Shown piece after piece: positions 1-8,163 of a stretch of DNA of 36,481 nt (its first letter is position 1; the number at the start of each line of letters is the position of its first letter). The notes under the pieces were generated by a model. That model saw nothing but the letters and a program-made list of their open reading frames with translations. It ran no database searches and was not told where the DNA came from. Source of the stretch: Pseudomonadota bacterium (lineage in GTDB: Bacteria > Myxococcota_A > UBA796 > GCA-2862545); the NCBI GenBank assembly GCA_947505245.1, contig CANNIZ010000046.1:1-36481 (forward strand), read 5' to 3'. A program made the position numbers and the translations under genes.

Positions 1-1
1 C

Positions 2-238
2 GCACGGCACTGTCCCGGCGGGGCGTCGTCGAATGAGCGCTACGTCGGCGACGCGCTCGACACGACGGCGCTCGACGCCGACGCGCGGGCGATCGTGCTC
101 GATCCGCAGACCTCGGGCGGGCTGCTGTTCTCCACACCGGACGCCGCGTCGTTGGTCACAGCGCTGCGGGACGCAGGCGTCGACGCGCACCAGGTAGGCG
201 TCGTCGAGGCCGGCCCGGCGCGGGTCGTCGTGCGGTGA
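2..238 (+). CDS. selD: Selenide, water dikinase (SelD), C-terminal fragment
   Basis: This is the last 78 codons of a gene whose 5' part lies outside the window. SelD makes selenophosphate from selenide and ATP, the selenium donor for selenocysteine and for 2-selenouridine in tRNA. The fragment reads through CPGGASSNERYVG, matching the family's PGGT..N segment, and through the hallmark LDPQTSGGLL near its end, and it stops where SelD proteins normally stop. It therefore suggests the organism uses selenium, although no selA, selB or selU is visible here. It converges with the FKBP gene, with nine bases between the two stops. The SelD call is firm; the N-terminal part, including the catalytic Cys/Sec position, cannot be seen. 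Confidence 0.88.
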   Translation, partial: ARHCPGGASSNERYVGDALDTTALDADARAIVLDPQTSGGLLFSTPDAASLVTALRDAGVDAHQVGVVEAGPARVVVR

Positions 239-247
239 GGTGGGCGC

Positions 248-574
248 CTACCGGACGCTGAGCAGCTCGACCTCGAACACGAGCGTCGAGTCAGGCGGGA
301 TCAGCCCGGCAAATCCGCGCTTTCCGTACGCCATGTCGCCCGGGATCGTGAGCTTGCGCTTGCCACCGACCTTCATGCCGACCACGCCTTTGTCCCAGCC
401 CTGAATGACCCGCCCGCCACCGAGCGGAAACGAGAACGCCTGACCGCGGTCCTTCGAGGAATCGAACTTCTGCCCGTCCGTCAGCCAGCCGGTGTAGTGC
501 ACGTCTACCGTCTTGCCGACGACGGCCTCCGTGCCCGTTCCAACCGCCAGGTCTTCGATTACCAACTCGGCCAT
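248..574 (-). CDS. FKBP-type peptidyl-prolyl cis-trans isomerase
   Basis: A 108-residue single-domain FKBP that catalyses cis-trans isomerisation of X-Pro bonds. It shows the family core in order: VHYTGWLTDGQKFDSS (about residues 26-41), FPLGGGRVIQGWDKGVVGM (49-67), GGKRKLTIPGDMAYGKRG (70-87) and IPPDSTLVFEVELL (92-105). The active-site aromatics (Tyr, Phe, Trp, Tyr, Phe) are in place. No signal peptide is seen, so it is probably cytoplasmic. Length fits the minimal FKBP12-like domain. The ATG is preceded by GGGAGG at six bases. It is divergent from the alcohol dehydrogenase gene. Which chaperone substrate it serves cannot be told from context. Confidence 0.93.
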   Translation of the reverse strand: MAELVIEDLAVGTGTEAVVGKTVDVHYTGWLTDGQKFDSSKDRGQAFSFPLGGGRVIQGWDKGVVGMKVGGKRKLTIPGDMAYGKRGFAGLIPPDSTLVFEVELLSVR

Positions 575-620
575 GGTGTGCCTCCCACCGCCGCTTAACC
601 GCTTGCGTTACGTTCGCCGC
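575..620. promoter_or_regulatory. Divergent promoter region, FKBP / dehydrogenase
   Basis: A 46-base spacer between two outward-facing genes. It contains CGCTTAACCGCTT at 592-604, which recurs with two mismatches at 3224-3236 in another divergent spacer, at the same 17-base distance from the minus-strand start codon. TACGTT at 608-613 could be a -10 element for the rightward gene, which would give a nearly leaderless mRNA; no Shine-Dalgarno precedes the rightward ATG. These are readings by eye only. Confidence 0.4.
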
Positions 621-1562
621 ATGCAGGCGTTGGTGCTCGGTCCACAAGGTCCGTTTGTCCGTGAGATCCCGCTCGTGGTGCGGCCGGGTGAGGCGCGCGT
701 TCGCGTGACGCTCGCGGGGGTGTGCGCGACGGACCTCGAACTCGTGCGCGGGTACATGGGTTTTCAGGGTGTGCTCGGCCATGAATTCGTCGGCGTGGTG
801 GAAGACGCGCCGGCCGGCGATTGGGTGGGACGGCGCGTCGTCGGCTCGATCAACGCGTCTTGCGGCGTGTGCCCGACCTGCGCGGCGGGCCGCGGCTCGC
901 ATTGCCCGAACCGCACCGTGCTCGGCATTCAAGGTCGGGACGGCGTGTTCGCGACGCACACGTCCTTGCCGATCCGCAACCTGTACGCGGTCCCTGACTC
1001 TGTAGACGACCTCGCGGCCGTGTTTGTGGAGCCGCTCGCAGCCGCGTGTCAGATCCTCGAGCAGGTCCACGTGCGGCCTTCCGATCGGGTCGTCGTGCTC
1101 GGGTCCGGGCGCCTCGCTCAGCTATGCGCCCGGGTGTTGGCGCTCGTGGCGGACGTCGCGGTGGTTGGCCGGAACGCGGCCACGGTCGCACGTTTGCCCG
1201 CGCACATTCGCTCCGCCTCGGCCGAGGACGTCCGTGGGGCCGATCTCGTCGTCGACTGTACCGGGACCCCGGAAGGGCTGGCGCTCGCGTCTTCGCTGGT
1301 GCGTCCGCGCGGCACGATCGTGCTCAAGACGACCACGCACGACCTCGGGCAGGTGAGTCCGACGGCGTGGGTGATCGACGAGATCACGGTCGTCGGCTCG
1401 CGTTGTGGGCCGTTCGGTCCGGCCCTGCGCCTGCTCGCCGGTGGACTGGTTGACCCGACCGCGCTCATCGACGCCGAGCTGCCGCTCTCGGAGGGCGTGG
1501 CGGCGCTGTCGGCCGCCGCCTCACCGGGTGCGTTGAAGATCCTGCTGCGACCGGGCGCTTGA
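621..1562 (+). CDS. Zinc-dependent alcohol dehydrogenase-like protein (MDR family)
   Basis: A 313-residue medium-chain dehydrogenase/reductase that would oxidise or reduce an alcohol or polyol with NAD(P). Visible elements are the catalytic-zinc segment GVCATDLEL (Cys35), GHEF (His54, Glu55), the structural-zinc cysteines in CGVCPTCAAGRGSHC (81, 84, 87, 95), VEPLAAACQI at the nucleotide-domain junction, and the Rossmann stretch VVVLGSGRLAQLCARVL. It is somewhat shorter than the usual 340-350 residues, mostly in the C-terminal half. The start was placed at MQALVLGPQG because family members begin there; an in-frame extension upstream would run into the FKBP gene. No ribosome-binding site is evident. 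The substrate cannot be assigned; a threonine- or sorbitol-dehydrogenase-like role is as likely as any. Confidence 0.82.
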   Translation: MQALVLGPQGPFVREIPLVVRPGEARVRVTLAGVCATDLELVRGYMGFQGVLGHEFVGVVEDAPAGDWVGRRVVGSINASCGVCPTCAAGRGSHCPNRTVLGIQGRDGVFATHTSLPIRNLYAVPDSVDDLAAVFVEPLAAACQILEQVHVRPSDRVVVLGSGRLAQLCARVLALVADVAVVGRNAATVARLPAHIRSASAEDVRGADLVVDCTGTPEGLALASSLVRPRGTIVLKTTTHDLGQVSPTAWVIDEITVVGSRCGPFGPALRLLAGGLVDPTALIDAELPLSEGVAALSAAASPGALKILLRPGA

Positions 1563-1583
1563 GCGGGCGCTCGCGCTGCGCGA

Positions 1584-3206
1584 TCACTTCTTGGGCTTGG
1601 CCTTCGCCGCCGGGGCGGCCTTGGCTGCCGGTGCGGCTTTGGCTGCGGGAGCCTTGAGCTTGAGGCCGCTCAGCAGATCCGCGAACGTTCCGAGCCCTGC
1701 AGCACCGCCGCCTCCACCTGCGCCCTTCGCGTTCTGCTGGCGCCACGCGCCCGCTTCTTCGGCTTCGAGCTTGAGGGACAAGACGACGCGACGCCGCGAG
1801 GCGTCATGTTCGACGACGCGCGCCTGGACATCCTTTCCGACGCGGAACCGCTGCGCGAGGATGGTGCCGGCGGGAAGGTCGATCTCGTTTGCGGGGATCC
1901 AGCCCTGGTTGCCGTCTTCCACGTCGACGACGAGGCCGTTCTTCAGCACCTGCTGAACGACCGCCTTTACGATCGCACCCTTGCCTTCGAGCGGCGCCTG
2001 CTCGCCCGCGTCAGCCGCGGAGAGCTCGAGGCGCTGCCGGTCGTTGTCCACGCCGGTGATGCGAACGTTGATCTTCTCGCCTTCCTTCGGGGCCTTCTTG
2101 CCACCGCGGGAGCTGTGCAGCAAGCCGGACAGGCCGGGGGCGAGGTCGACGAACGCGCCGTACACGGTGACCTTCGCGACGAGGCCCTCGTACGTACCGC
2201 CCTGGACGAAGTCGACGCCGACGCGCGACCACGGCGAGAGCGACGGATCGCGAGCCGAGAGCGTGATCTTACGCGTCTCGTGGTCGAGGTCGATGATGCG
2301 CACGTTGATCGCCTGGCCGCGCTTGTACGCGGTGACCGGGTCGTCGCCGCCTTCCCAGGAGAGCTCGCGCTTCGGCACGAGCCCGTCGACGCCGTCCATG
2401 TCGACGAACACGCCATAAGCCTGCGCGGACACGACGACGCCCTTCGCTTCGTCGCCGACCTTCGCGGTCTCCCAGAACTTGTTGCGGCGCTCGACGAGGC
2501 CCGCTTCGAGCAGCGCGCGGCGCGACACGACGACGTCGGATTCACCGAACTCGATGACGCGGAACTCGAACGTCTGCCCGATGTACTTCTCGGGGTCGGC
2601 GTCGGGGTTGCGGTCGATGTGCGAGATCGGGCAGAACGCGCGCACCGACCCGAAGCGGATCTCGTACCCGCCGGGGTTCTTGGAGGCGACGCGACCTTCG
2701 ACGGGGATGCCCGTCTGGGCTGCGATCTCGAGGAACCCGGAGGCGGCGTCGCCGGACAGGCGCACCGACAGGTGGATGCCGTCTTCGTCGCTCGCGAGGA
2801 CGTAGGCGGTGACCGTGTCACCGATCTTTGCGTTGGGCAGTTCGTCGGCGACGATCGTACCTTCCGCCTTCTCGCCGATGTCGACGAAGATGTTGTCGGT
2901 GCCGATCCGGACGATCGTTCCGACCGCCTTCGTGCCGACGTCCGCGCGCTTCTTTGACGTGCTCGCCGACATCATGGACGCGAGGTCGTCCATGTTCATG
3001 TGCGCGATCGCCTCGAGATCGGAGAGATCGAGGTGGCGCTGCTGATCGACAACGGGAGGAACGGCCTTCTTCACGGGGGCCGACAGGTTCGGCACCGAGC
3101 GGGAAGCAGGCCGGATCACGGCCTCAGGCAGCATATCCAGCGGGGTGTTCATCTCGGTCGGGCTCGCATCGCGATCCCTGCGCATCGTCCGTCGTTCGCG
3201 GTTCAT
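1584..3206 (-). CDS. S1 RNA-binding domain protein (ribosomal protein S1-like)
   Basis: A 540-residue protein built from about five S1 (OB-fold) repeats at residues 92-148, 168-228, 251-318, 335-397 and 409-477. It is followed by a Gly-rich linker and an Ala/Lys/Pro tail containing three copies of AAKAAP-like units. The third repeat is closest to classical S1, with GVVVSAQAYGVFVDM and VDGLVPKRELSW. S1 proteins bind mRNA and help translation initiation; the 540-residue size and domain number fit a ribosomal protein S1 homologue, but a separate paralogue cannot be excluded. The N-terminal 85 residues are low-complexity and not conserved. The start at MNRERR was chosen because GGAG lies upstream at suitable spacing; internal Mets at residues 8 and 19 have weaker sites. 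It converges with the dehydrogenase gene. Confidence 0.85.
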   Translation of the reverse strand: MNRERRTMRRDRDASPTEMNTPLDMLPEAVIRPASRSVPNLSAPVKKAVPPVVDQQRHLDLSDLEAIAHMNMDDLASMMSASTSKKRADVGTKAVGTIVRIGTDNIFVDIGEKAEGTIVADELPNAKIGDTVTAYVLASDEDGIHLSVRLSGDAASGFLEIAAQTGIPVEGRVASKNPGGYEIRFGSVRAFCPISHIDRNPDADPEKYIGQTFEFRVIEFGESDVVVSRRALLEAGLVERRNKFWETAKVGDEAKGVVVSAQAYGVFVDMDGVDGLVPKRELSWEGGDDPVTAYKRGQAINVRIIDLDHETRKITLSARDPSLSPWSRVGVDFVQGGTYEGLVAKVTVYGAFVDLAPGLSGLLHSSRGGKKAPKEGEKINVRITGVDNDRQRLELSAADAGEQAPLEGKGAIVKAVVQQVLKNGLVVDVEDGNQGWIPANEIDLPAGTILAQRFRVGKDVQARVVEHDASRRRVVLSLKLEAEEAGAWRQQNAKGAGGGGGAAGLGTFADLLSGLKLKAPAAKAAPAAKAAPAAKAKPKK

Positions 3207-3241
3207 GGGTACTCCGAGCCGGTCGGTTAACCCCTTCGCGC
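3207..3241. promoter_or_regulatory. Divergent promoter region, S1 protein / queA
   Basis: A 35-base spacer containing CGGTTAACCCCTT (3224-3236), 11 of 13 positions identical to the copy in the FKBP/dehydrogenase spacer. The core GGTTAACC is palindromic. On the minus strand it lies 17 bases from the S1 ATG, exactly as in the other spacer. queA has no Shine-Dalgarno, so a very short leader is possible. Confidence 0.4.
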
Positions 3242-4264
3242 ATGATCGACCTCGACCAGTGGGATTTCGACCTCCCGGATGAACGCATCGCCCGGTTTCC
3301 AACCGCTGAGCGAGCGGACGCGCGGCTGCTCGTCGTGCGCGAGGGTGCCTCCGAATTCGAAGATCGTCATGTGCGCGATCTCCCCGACCTGCTCGCGCCG
3401 GGCGATCTGCTCGTCGGAAATGACACGCGCGTGATGCAGGCGCGCTTGATGGCACACCGGCGCCACACCGGCGGCGCGGTCGAGGTCTTCCTGCTCGAAC
3501 CCGGCCCGGGCCCGGTCGAGGCGCTGCTCCGCCCTGGGCGGCGCGTGCGGGAAGGGGAGGTCTTGGAGCTCGATGGCGGAGGTACGGTGCGCGTCGTCGA
3601 GCGGCGCGACGAGCGCTTCCTCGTCGAACTCGACGCCGACCCTGCCTCGGTGATGGCGTCGCAAGGCCAGATCCCGTTGCCCCCCTACCTCGGTCGGGAC
3701 GCGGTCCCCGACGACAAGGTGCGCTACCAGACCACGTACGCGGGGCCGCTGGGCGCGTCGGCCGCACCCACCGCGGGGCTGCATTTCACGCCGGCGTTGC
3801 TCGCCCGGCTGGCCGACCGCGGCGTGGGCTTCGCGACCGTCACGTTGCACGTCGGGTTGGGGACGTTCCGTCCCCCGCGTCCCGAGGACCTCGCCGCCGG
3901 GCGGCTTCACGAGGAGCCGTTCACGATCCCGCAAGCCACGGTGCACGCCATCGCGGAGGCCCGCGCACGCGGCGGCCGGATCATCGCGATCGGCACCACC
4001 ACCGTTCGCGCTCTGGAGAGCGCGACCCCGGACGGCGAGCGACTCCCTGCCGCAGGCTCTGGCGCCACCACGATCCTGATCGCTCCTGGCTACCGGTTCA
4101 AAGTGATCGACGGCCTGATCACGAACTTCCACCTGCCGCGATCGAGCCTGTTGCTGCTCGTGGGCGCGCTGATCGGACGCGAACGCCTGTTCGGCGCGTA
4201 CGCGCAGGCGCTCCGAAATGGTTACCGGTACTTCTCCTATGGCGATGCGATGCTGCTCCTTTGA
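3242..4264 (+). CDS. queA: tRNA preQ1-34 S-adenosylmethionine ribosyltransferase-isomerase
   Basis: A 340-residue QueA. It transfers and isomerises the ribosyl group of S-adenosylmethionine onto preQ1 at tRNA position 34, giving epoxyqueuosine. Recognisable family segments are DFDLPDERIARFP at the N-terminus, DLLVGNDTRVMQARL, the PLPPYLGR region, GPLGASAAPTAGLHF, TLHVGLGTFRP and, near the end, LITNFHLPRSSLLLLVGALIG. Length matches the family. It overlaps the start of tgt by 20 bases, so the two consecutive queuosine genes are likely co-translated. The start ATG sits three bases after the last upstream AT-rich promoter-like segment, with no strong ribosome-binding site. Confidence 0.96.
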   Translation: MIDLDQWDFDLPDERIARFPTAERADARLLVVREGASEFEDRHVRDLPDLLAPGDLLVGNDTRVMQARLMAHRRHTGGAVEVFLLEPGPGPVEALLRPGRRVREGEVLELDGGGTVRVVERRDERFLVELDADPASVMASQGQIPLPPYLGRDAVPDDKVRYQTTYAGPLGASAAPTAGLHFTPALLARLADRGVGFATVTLHVGLGTFRPPRPEDLAAGRLHEEPFTIPQATVHAIAEARARGGRIIAIGTTTVRALESATPDGERLPAAGSGATTILIAPGYRFKVIDGLITNFHLPRSSLLLLVGALIGRERLFGAYAQALRNGYRYFSYGDAMLLL

Positions 4265-5384
4265 GGTCGTTGGCCGTTCGGGTCCCGCGCGCGCAGGCGT
4301 GTTGCGGCTCCCGCACGGGGACGTCCCTACGCCCGCGTTCATGCCCGTCGGCACCCGCGCGACGGTGCGTGGACTCGCGCCCGAAGACGTCGCGAACACC
4401 GGCGCGTCCATGCTGCTCGCGAACGCGTACCACCTGTGGGTTCGCCCCGGGGAAGACGTCGTCGCGGCCCTCGGCGGCCTGCACAAGTTCATGGGCTGGC
4501 AGCGCCCGATCCTGACGGACTCGGGCGGCTTTCAGGTGTTCTCGCTGAAGGAATTCGCGACCGTGACGGAAGAGGGCGTTCGTTTCCGATCGCCCGAAGA
4601 CGGCGCGTACAGGTTCATGTCGCCCGAGGTTTGCCTGGGCGTGCAAGAGACGCTCGGCGTCGACGTGGCGATGGCGCTCGACGAGTGCATCGAGTGGCCG
4701 GCCACCCGCGAGCGCGTCGTGGCGTCCACGCAGCGCACCACGCGCTGGCTCCATCGCGCGATCGCCGCGCGCAAGCGACCCGAGCGGACCGCGTTGTTCG
4801 GGATCGTCCAGGGGGGCACCTACGCCGACCTGCGGGCCGCCCACGCGGCCGAGATCGCCGCGCTCGACCTCGACGGGTTCGCGATCGGCGGCCTCTCGGT
4901 CGGAGAAGACGGCGGCGCGCGCAACGCGATGATCGAGGCGTCGATCCCTTCGCTCCCCGAGGATCGGCCTCGCTACCTGATGGGCGTCGGGCAGCCGATC
5001 GACATCGCGGACGCCGTGATCCGCGGCGTCGATATGTTCGACTGCGTGCTGCCCACGCGCGCGGGGCGTCACGCGCAGGCTTATACGTGGGACGGCCGGA
5101 GGAACCTGCGCAACGCGGCCTACGCGCGGGACACGTCGCCGATCGATCCGTCCTGTCCGTGTCGCGCGTGTGCGACGTTCTCTCGCGGCTATCTGCGCCA
5201 CCTCGTGAAGGCGGAGGAGCAGCTCGCTGGGCGCCTGCTCACCGAACACAACCTCACCTTCTACCAGCAGCTGGTGGGCCGGCTGCGCGCAGCGATCCTT
5301 TCGTCGGACCCCGCCCGCCTCGAACAGGTGCGGCAGGACGCCGTTCGCGCCAGCGGTCAAGCGGCCCCGGTGGTTTCCAGTTAG
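4245..5384 (+). CDS. tgt: tRNA-guanine transglycosylase (bacterial Tgt)
   Basis: A 379-residue Tgt that exchanges G34 of GU(N)-anticodon tRNAs for preQ1, the step before QueA. Key elements are TPAFMPVGTRATVRGL near the N-terminus, LTDSGGFQVFSL containing the substrate-binding Asp, LDECIEWP, IGGLSVGE, the catalytic-Asp segment VDMFDCVLPTRAGRHAQA, and the zinc site CPCRACATFSRGYLRHL (three Cys plus His). The start was set at MRCCSFEVVG, where family alignment begins; Mets two and nine codons upstream are alternatives. It lies within the conserved queA-tgt-yajC-secD-secF order. The stop is 75 bases before yajC. Confidence 0.96.
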   Translation: MRCCSFEVVGRSGPARAGVLRLPHGDVPTPAFMPVGTRATVRGLAPEDVANTGASMLLANAYHLWVRPGEDVVAALGGLHKFMGWQRPILTDSGGFQVFSLKEFATVTEEGVRFRSPEDGAYRFMSPEVCLGVQETLGVDVAMALDECIEWPATRERVVASTQRTTRWLHRAIAARKRPERTALFGIVQGGTYADLRAAHAAEIAALDLDGFAIGGLSVGEDGGARNAMIEASIPSLPEDRPRYLMGVGQPIDIADAVIRGVDMFDCVLPTRAGRHAQAYTWDGRRNLRNAAYARDTSPIDPSCPCRACATFSRGYLRHLVKAEEQLAGRLLTEHNLTFYQQLVGRLRAAILSSDPARLEQVRQDAVRASGQAAPVVSS

Positions 5385-5394
5385 TCGTGCGGGC

Positions 5395-5423
5395 TTGACC
5401 TGGGGGGCCTCGGTGCTTCCCTT
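5395..5423 (+). promoter_or_regulatory. Possible promoter upstream of yajC-secD-secF
   Basis: The 75-base tgt-yajC gap carries TTGACC (5395-5400), a good -35 match, but the hexamer 17 bases downstream (TCCCTT) is a poor -10. It may allow secDF expression apart from queA-tgt. Weak evidence. Confidence 0.3.
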
Positions 5424-5459
5424 CCGCAAATTCACGGGTCCAGCGGGTACAGGAAGACG

Positions 5460-5792
5460 ATGACCGAGGTTTCCAAGGTGTTGACGACATTCGATGGTGC
5501 AGCGGCGCCGGGCGGTTTCGCCTTCACCGAGATGCTCATCCCCGTGGCGATCTTCCTCACCGTCTGGTACCTGCTCGTGCTTCGGCCGCAGACCGCCGAG
5601 CGCGATCAGCGTGAGGCGATGTTGGCCGCCCTGTCGAAGGGCGACGAGGTGATCTCGTCGGGTGGGCTCTTCGGAACCATCATCGAGATCGAGGCGGACG
5701 TGCTCACGGTCGAGCTGGCAGACAAGGTTCGCGTACGTATGGAACGTTCAGCGGTCGCGCGTAAACAAGGCGACCCCGCCGTTCGGAAGTAG
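5460..5792 (+). CDS. yajC: Preprotein translocase subunit YajC
   Basis: A 110-residue YajC, the small accessory subunit associated with SecDF and SecYEG. It has one N-terminal membrane segment (about residues 23-41, MLIPVAIFLTVWYLLVLRPQ) followed by the conserved RPQ motif. A cytoplasmic domain with LSKGDEVISSGGLFGTI and VRVRMERSAV comes after. AGGAAG lies a few bases upstream of the ATG. It is directly upstream of secD, nine bases from stop to start, as in most bacteria with this operon. The N-terminus before the membrane segment is a little longer than usual. Confidence 0.96.
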   Translation: MTEVSKVLTTFDGAAAPGGFAFTEMLIPVAIFLTVWYLLVLRPQTAERDQREAMLAALSKGDEVISSGGLFGTIIEIEADVLTVELADKVRVRMERSAVARKQGDPAVRK

Positions 5793-5801
5793 GGAGGCAC
5801 G

Positions 5802-8156
5802 GTGGACAGAGCGCAGTGGTTGAAGGTGCTCGCCATCCTTGGGATCGCGTTGTTGGCGGTTTGGGTGCTGATCCCGTCGGTGATCGAGGTCGTCGAAGGG
5901 CCGCGGGATCCTGTGGGCGAGGTGTCGAACGGGCAACCCGCGAAACGTCGGTCGCCGGACATGGAGATGCTGTTTGACGCGGCCGATCCAAAGGCGGCGG
6001 CAGCGGCGGCGGCGGCCCTCGAGGTGCGGCTGCGAGCGGCCTCGGTGCCCGTCGATCTGATCGGGCTCGACGAGTCCGGCCGGGTGCGGGTGGTGCTCGC
6101 TCCCGGTGGTTCACGCGACGCGGTGCTCGCCCAGATCGGCGCGCGCGGTATCGTCGAAGGCTACGCGCTCGACGCGGTCTTCCCGCCGACGCCTCCAGTC
6201 GAAGGCCAACAAGCCTGGGAGCAGGGACGGGCGCTGTTCGGCCGACCCGTTCCGCCGGGCACGCCTGTCCTGCCTGGGGTGTCGACCACTCTCGCCGGTG
6301 GGACTTTGACGGTCGCAGGCGCACCCCCCGCCGGTGATCTCTTGTTGGCCGTAGACGGCGTGGTCCGAGCCGCGGCCGTGCGGACGGACGTGGGGTTCCG
6401 CCTCGAGCCGCTACACGACGCGATGAGCCCGCTCGCTACGCACCAGTGGGAAGACGCCCGCGGCTTGCTGCAGTCTGGCCCGCTCCCGAGCGCGCTCACG
6501 CAGTACAACGCGGACGACGCAGCCACGGCCGAGACGGACGACGGCGCGGTCGCCCAGGTGTCGCGGGTTCCAGAGTGGGTGTGGACGGTCCTCCCCCCCT
6601 ACAAGATCAGCCTCGGACTCGACCTCCAGGGCGGCGTCGACATGACGCTCACGGTCGAGGTCGAAGAGGCCGTACTCGGTCAGGTTTCGCGCGACGCCGG
6701 CGTGCTCGCCGAGCTCGCAAAGAAGGACGCGCTCGCGGTGACGTCGGCTCGTCGCGACGCCGTCGACCCCGTGATGCACGTGTCCGGCGAGGTCCCGCTC
6801 GCGGATCTTCAAGCCTGGGTCGCGAAGAAGTTCCCGCACTACGAATACGACAGCACCACCTCGGGCGACGCGGGGACGTACCACTCGTTTCGGCTCTCCG
6901 AGAAGGAGCAGCGCGCCGTCGGTGATTCCGCGACCGAACAGGTGCTCGAGACGCTCCGCAAGCGAATCGACGCCACCGGTGTGAAGGAGCCTGTGATCGT
7001 GAAGAAGGGCGTCGGCCGCATCGGGGTGCAGCTGCCCGGCAAGGTCGATCTGCAGTCCGCGATCGACGCGATCGGCACGACGGCCGTCCTCGAGTTCCAC
7101 CTCGTCGACGAGGTGTTCGACGACAAGAAGCTCGCGGCGATGGTTTCGGCGGCCCGAGAGGCGCTTCCAGTAGACCAGTACGAAGACGACCGGGTCCTGA
7201 ACCGCTGGCTGCGTGACACCGGTCGCCTCGACGAAGAGCACACGATCCTGTGGGAATACAGCGACGCAGGCAATGATCACGTGCGTACCTACGCCTTGCC
7301 GCTGTGGAGCAAGATCATCCTCACCGGCGGGGACATCAGCGCGGCCGGCGTGGCGTGGGACCAGAACAACCAGCCCTACGTGAGCATGGAGTTCAAGTCT
7401 CGCGGCGCAGCCGAGTTCTGCACGGTCACCGGTGAGAACGTGAACAAGCGGTTCGCGGTCGTGCTGGACGACGAGATTCGGTCCGCGCCGAAGATCAACG
7501 AGCGCATCTGCGGCGGCGGCGCTCGCATCGAGATGGGGGGTTCCGAGGAGCCGCTGGACGAGGCGAACACGCTGTCGCTCGTGCTCCGCACCGGCTCGCT
7601 CACGGCCCCGGTGAGCGTCGGTCAGGTCACGACGGTCGGCGCCTCGCTCGGCCGTGACGCGATCGTCGACGGGACCATCAGCATGTTCATCGGCTCGATG
7701 CTGGTGTTCATCTACATGGCGCTCTGGTACCGGGTCTCGGGCATCGTCGCGAACGCCACGCTGGCGTTGAACGTGGTGCTCGTGTTGGCCTTCCTCGCGC
7801 TGTTCGGCGCGACGCTCACGTTGCCTGGGATCTGCGGCATCGCGCTCACCGTCGGTATCGCCGTCGACGCCAACATCATCGTGTACGAGCGGATTCGAGA
7901 GGAATTGCGGCTCGGCGTGAACGCCCGAAAGGCCGTCGATGCGGGCTTCGAACACGCGTTCAGCGCGATCATCGACGCGCACGTCACCCAGGCCATCGCC
8001 GGCGTCGTCTTGTATTCGTACGGCGCAGGCCCCATCAAAGGCTTCGCAGTCGCGATGATCATCGGCATCGCGACTACCCTTTTTACGTCATTGATCGCGA
8101 GCCGCGTGTTCATGGAGGTGTTGACTCGCAACTCCACGAACCGGCTGAGCATCTGA
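5802..8156 (+). CDS. secD: Protein translocase subunit SecD with enlarged periplasmic region
   Basis: A 784-residue SecD, an RND-type protein that uses the proton-motive force to pull proteins across the inner membrane. TM1 lies at about residues 8-27. Conserved boxes are LGLDLQGG (271-278), GRIGVQLPG (405-413), GGDISAAGV (509-517), LRTGSLTAPV (595-604), QVTTVGASLGRDAI (608-621), TLPGICGIALTVGIAVDAN (673-691) with YERIREEL, and GPIKGFAV (743-750). The odd part is about 225 residues between TM1 and LGLDLQGG, where most SecDs have a short linker. Its first part (about 71-125) resembles the P1 segment around 382-437, suggesting a duplicated ferredoxin-like module. The rest is Pro- and Ala-rich. 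The start has GGAGG upstream and it is seven bases from secF. Confidence 0.95.
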   Translation: MDRAQWLKVLAILGIALLAVWVLIPSVIEVVEGPRDPVGEVSNGQPAKRRSPDMEMLFDAADPKAAAAAAAALEVRLRAASVPVDLIGLDESGRVRVVLAPGGSRDAVLAQIGARGIVEGYALDAVFPPTPPVEGQQAWEQGRALFGRPVPPGTPVLPGVSTTLAGGTLTVAGAPPAGDLLLAVDGVVRAAAVRTDVGFRLEPLHDAMSPLATHQWEDARGLLQSGPLPSALTQYNADDAATAETDDGAVAQVSRVPEWVWTVLPPYKISLGLDLQGGVDMTLTVEVEEAVLGQVSRDAGVLAELAKKDALAVTSARRDAVDPVMHVSGEVPLADLQAWVAKKFPHYEYDSTTSGDAGTYHSFRLSEKEQRAVGDSATEQVLETLRKRIDATGVKEPVIVKKGVGRIGVQLPGKVDLQSAIDAIGTTAVLEFHLVDEVFDDKKLAAMVSAAREALPVDQYEDDRVLNRWLRDTGRLDEEHTILWEYSDAGNDHVRTYALPLWSKIILTGGDISAAGVAWDQNNQPYVSMEFKSRGAAEFCTVTGENVNKRFAVVLDDEIRSAPKINERICGGGARIEMGGSEEPLDEANTLSLVLRTGSLTAPVSVGQVTTVGASLGRDAIVDGTISMFIGSMLVFIYMALWYRVSGIVANATLALNVVLVLAFLALFGATLTLPGICGIALTVGIAVDANIIVYERIREELRLGVNARKAVDAGFEHAFSAIIDAHVTQAIAGVVLYSYGAGPIKGFAVAMIIGIATTLFTSLIASRVFMEVLTRNSTNRLSI

Positions 8157-8163
8157 GGACCCC

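Noticed and set aside
1562..1584. GAGC-GGGC-GCTC after the dehydrogenase gene as a bidirectional terminator
   Set aside because: The stem is only four base pairs and there is no U-run on either strand.
3206..3767. Upstream extension of the S1 protein to a 727-residue form
   Set aside because: The extra 187 residues overlap queA antisense, are Arg/Pro-rich, and a better start with GGAG exists at 3206.
6411..7982. A 523-codon minus-strand open frame inside secD
   Set aside because: Shadow of secD with no ribosome-binding site or family motif.
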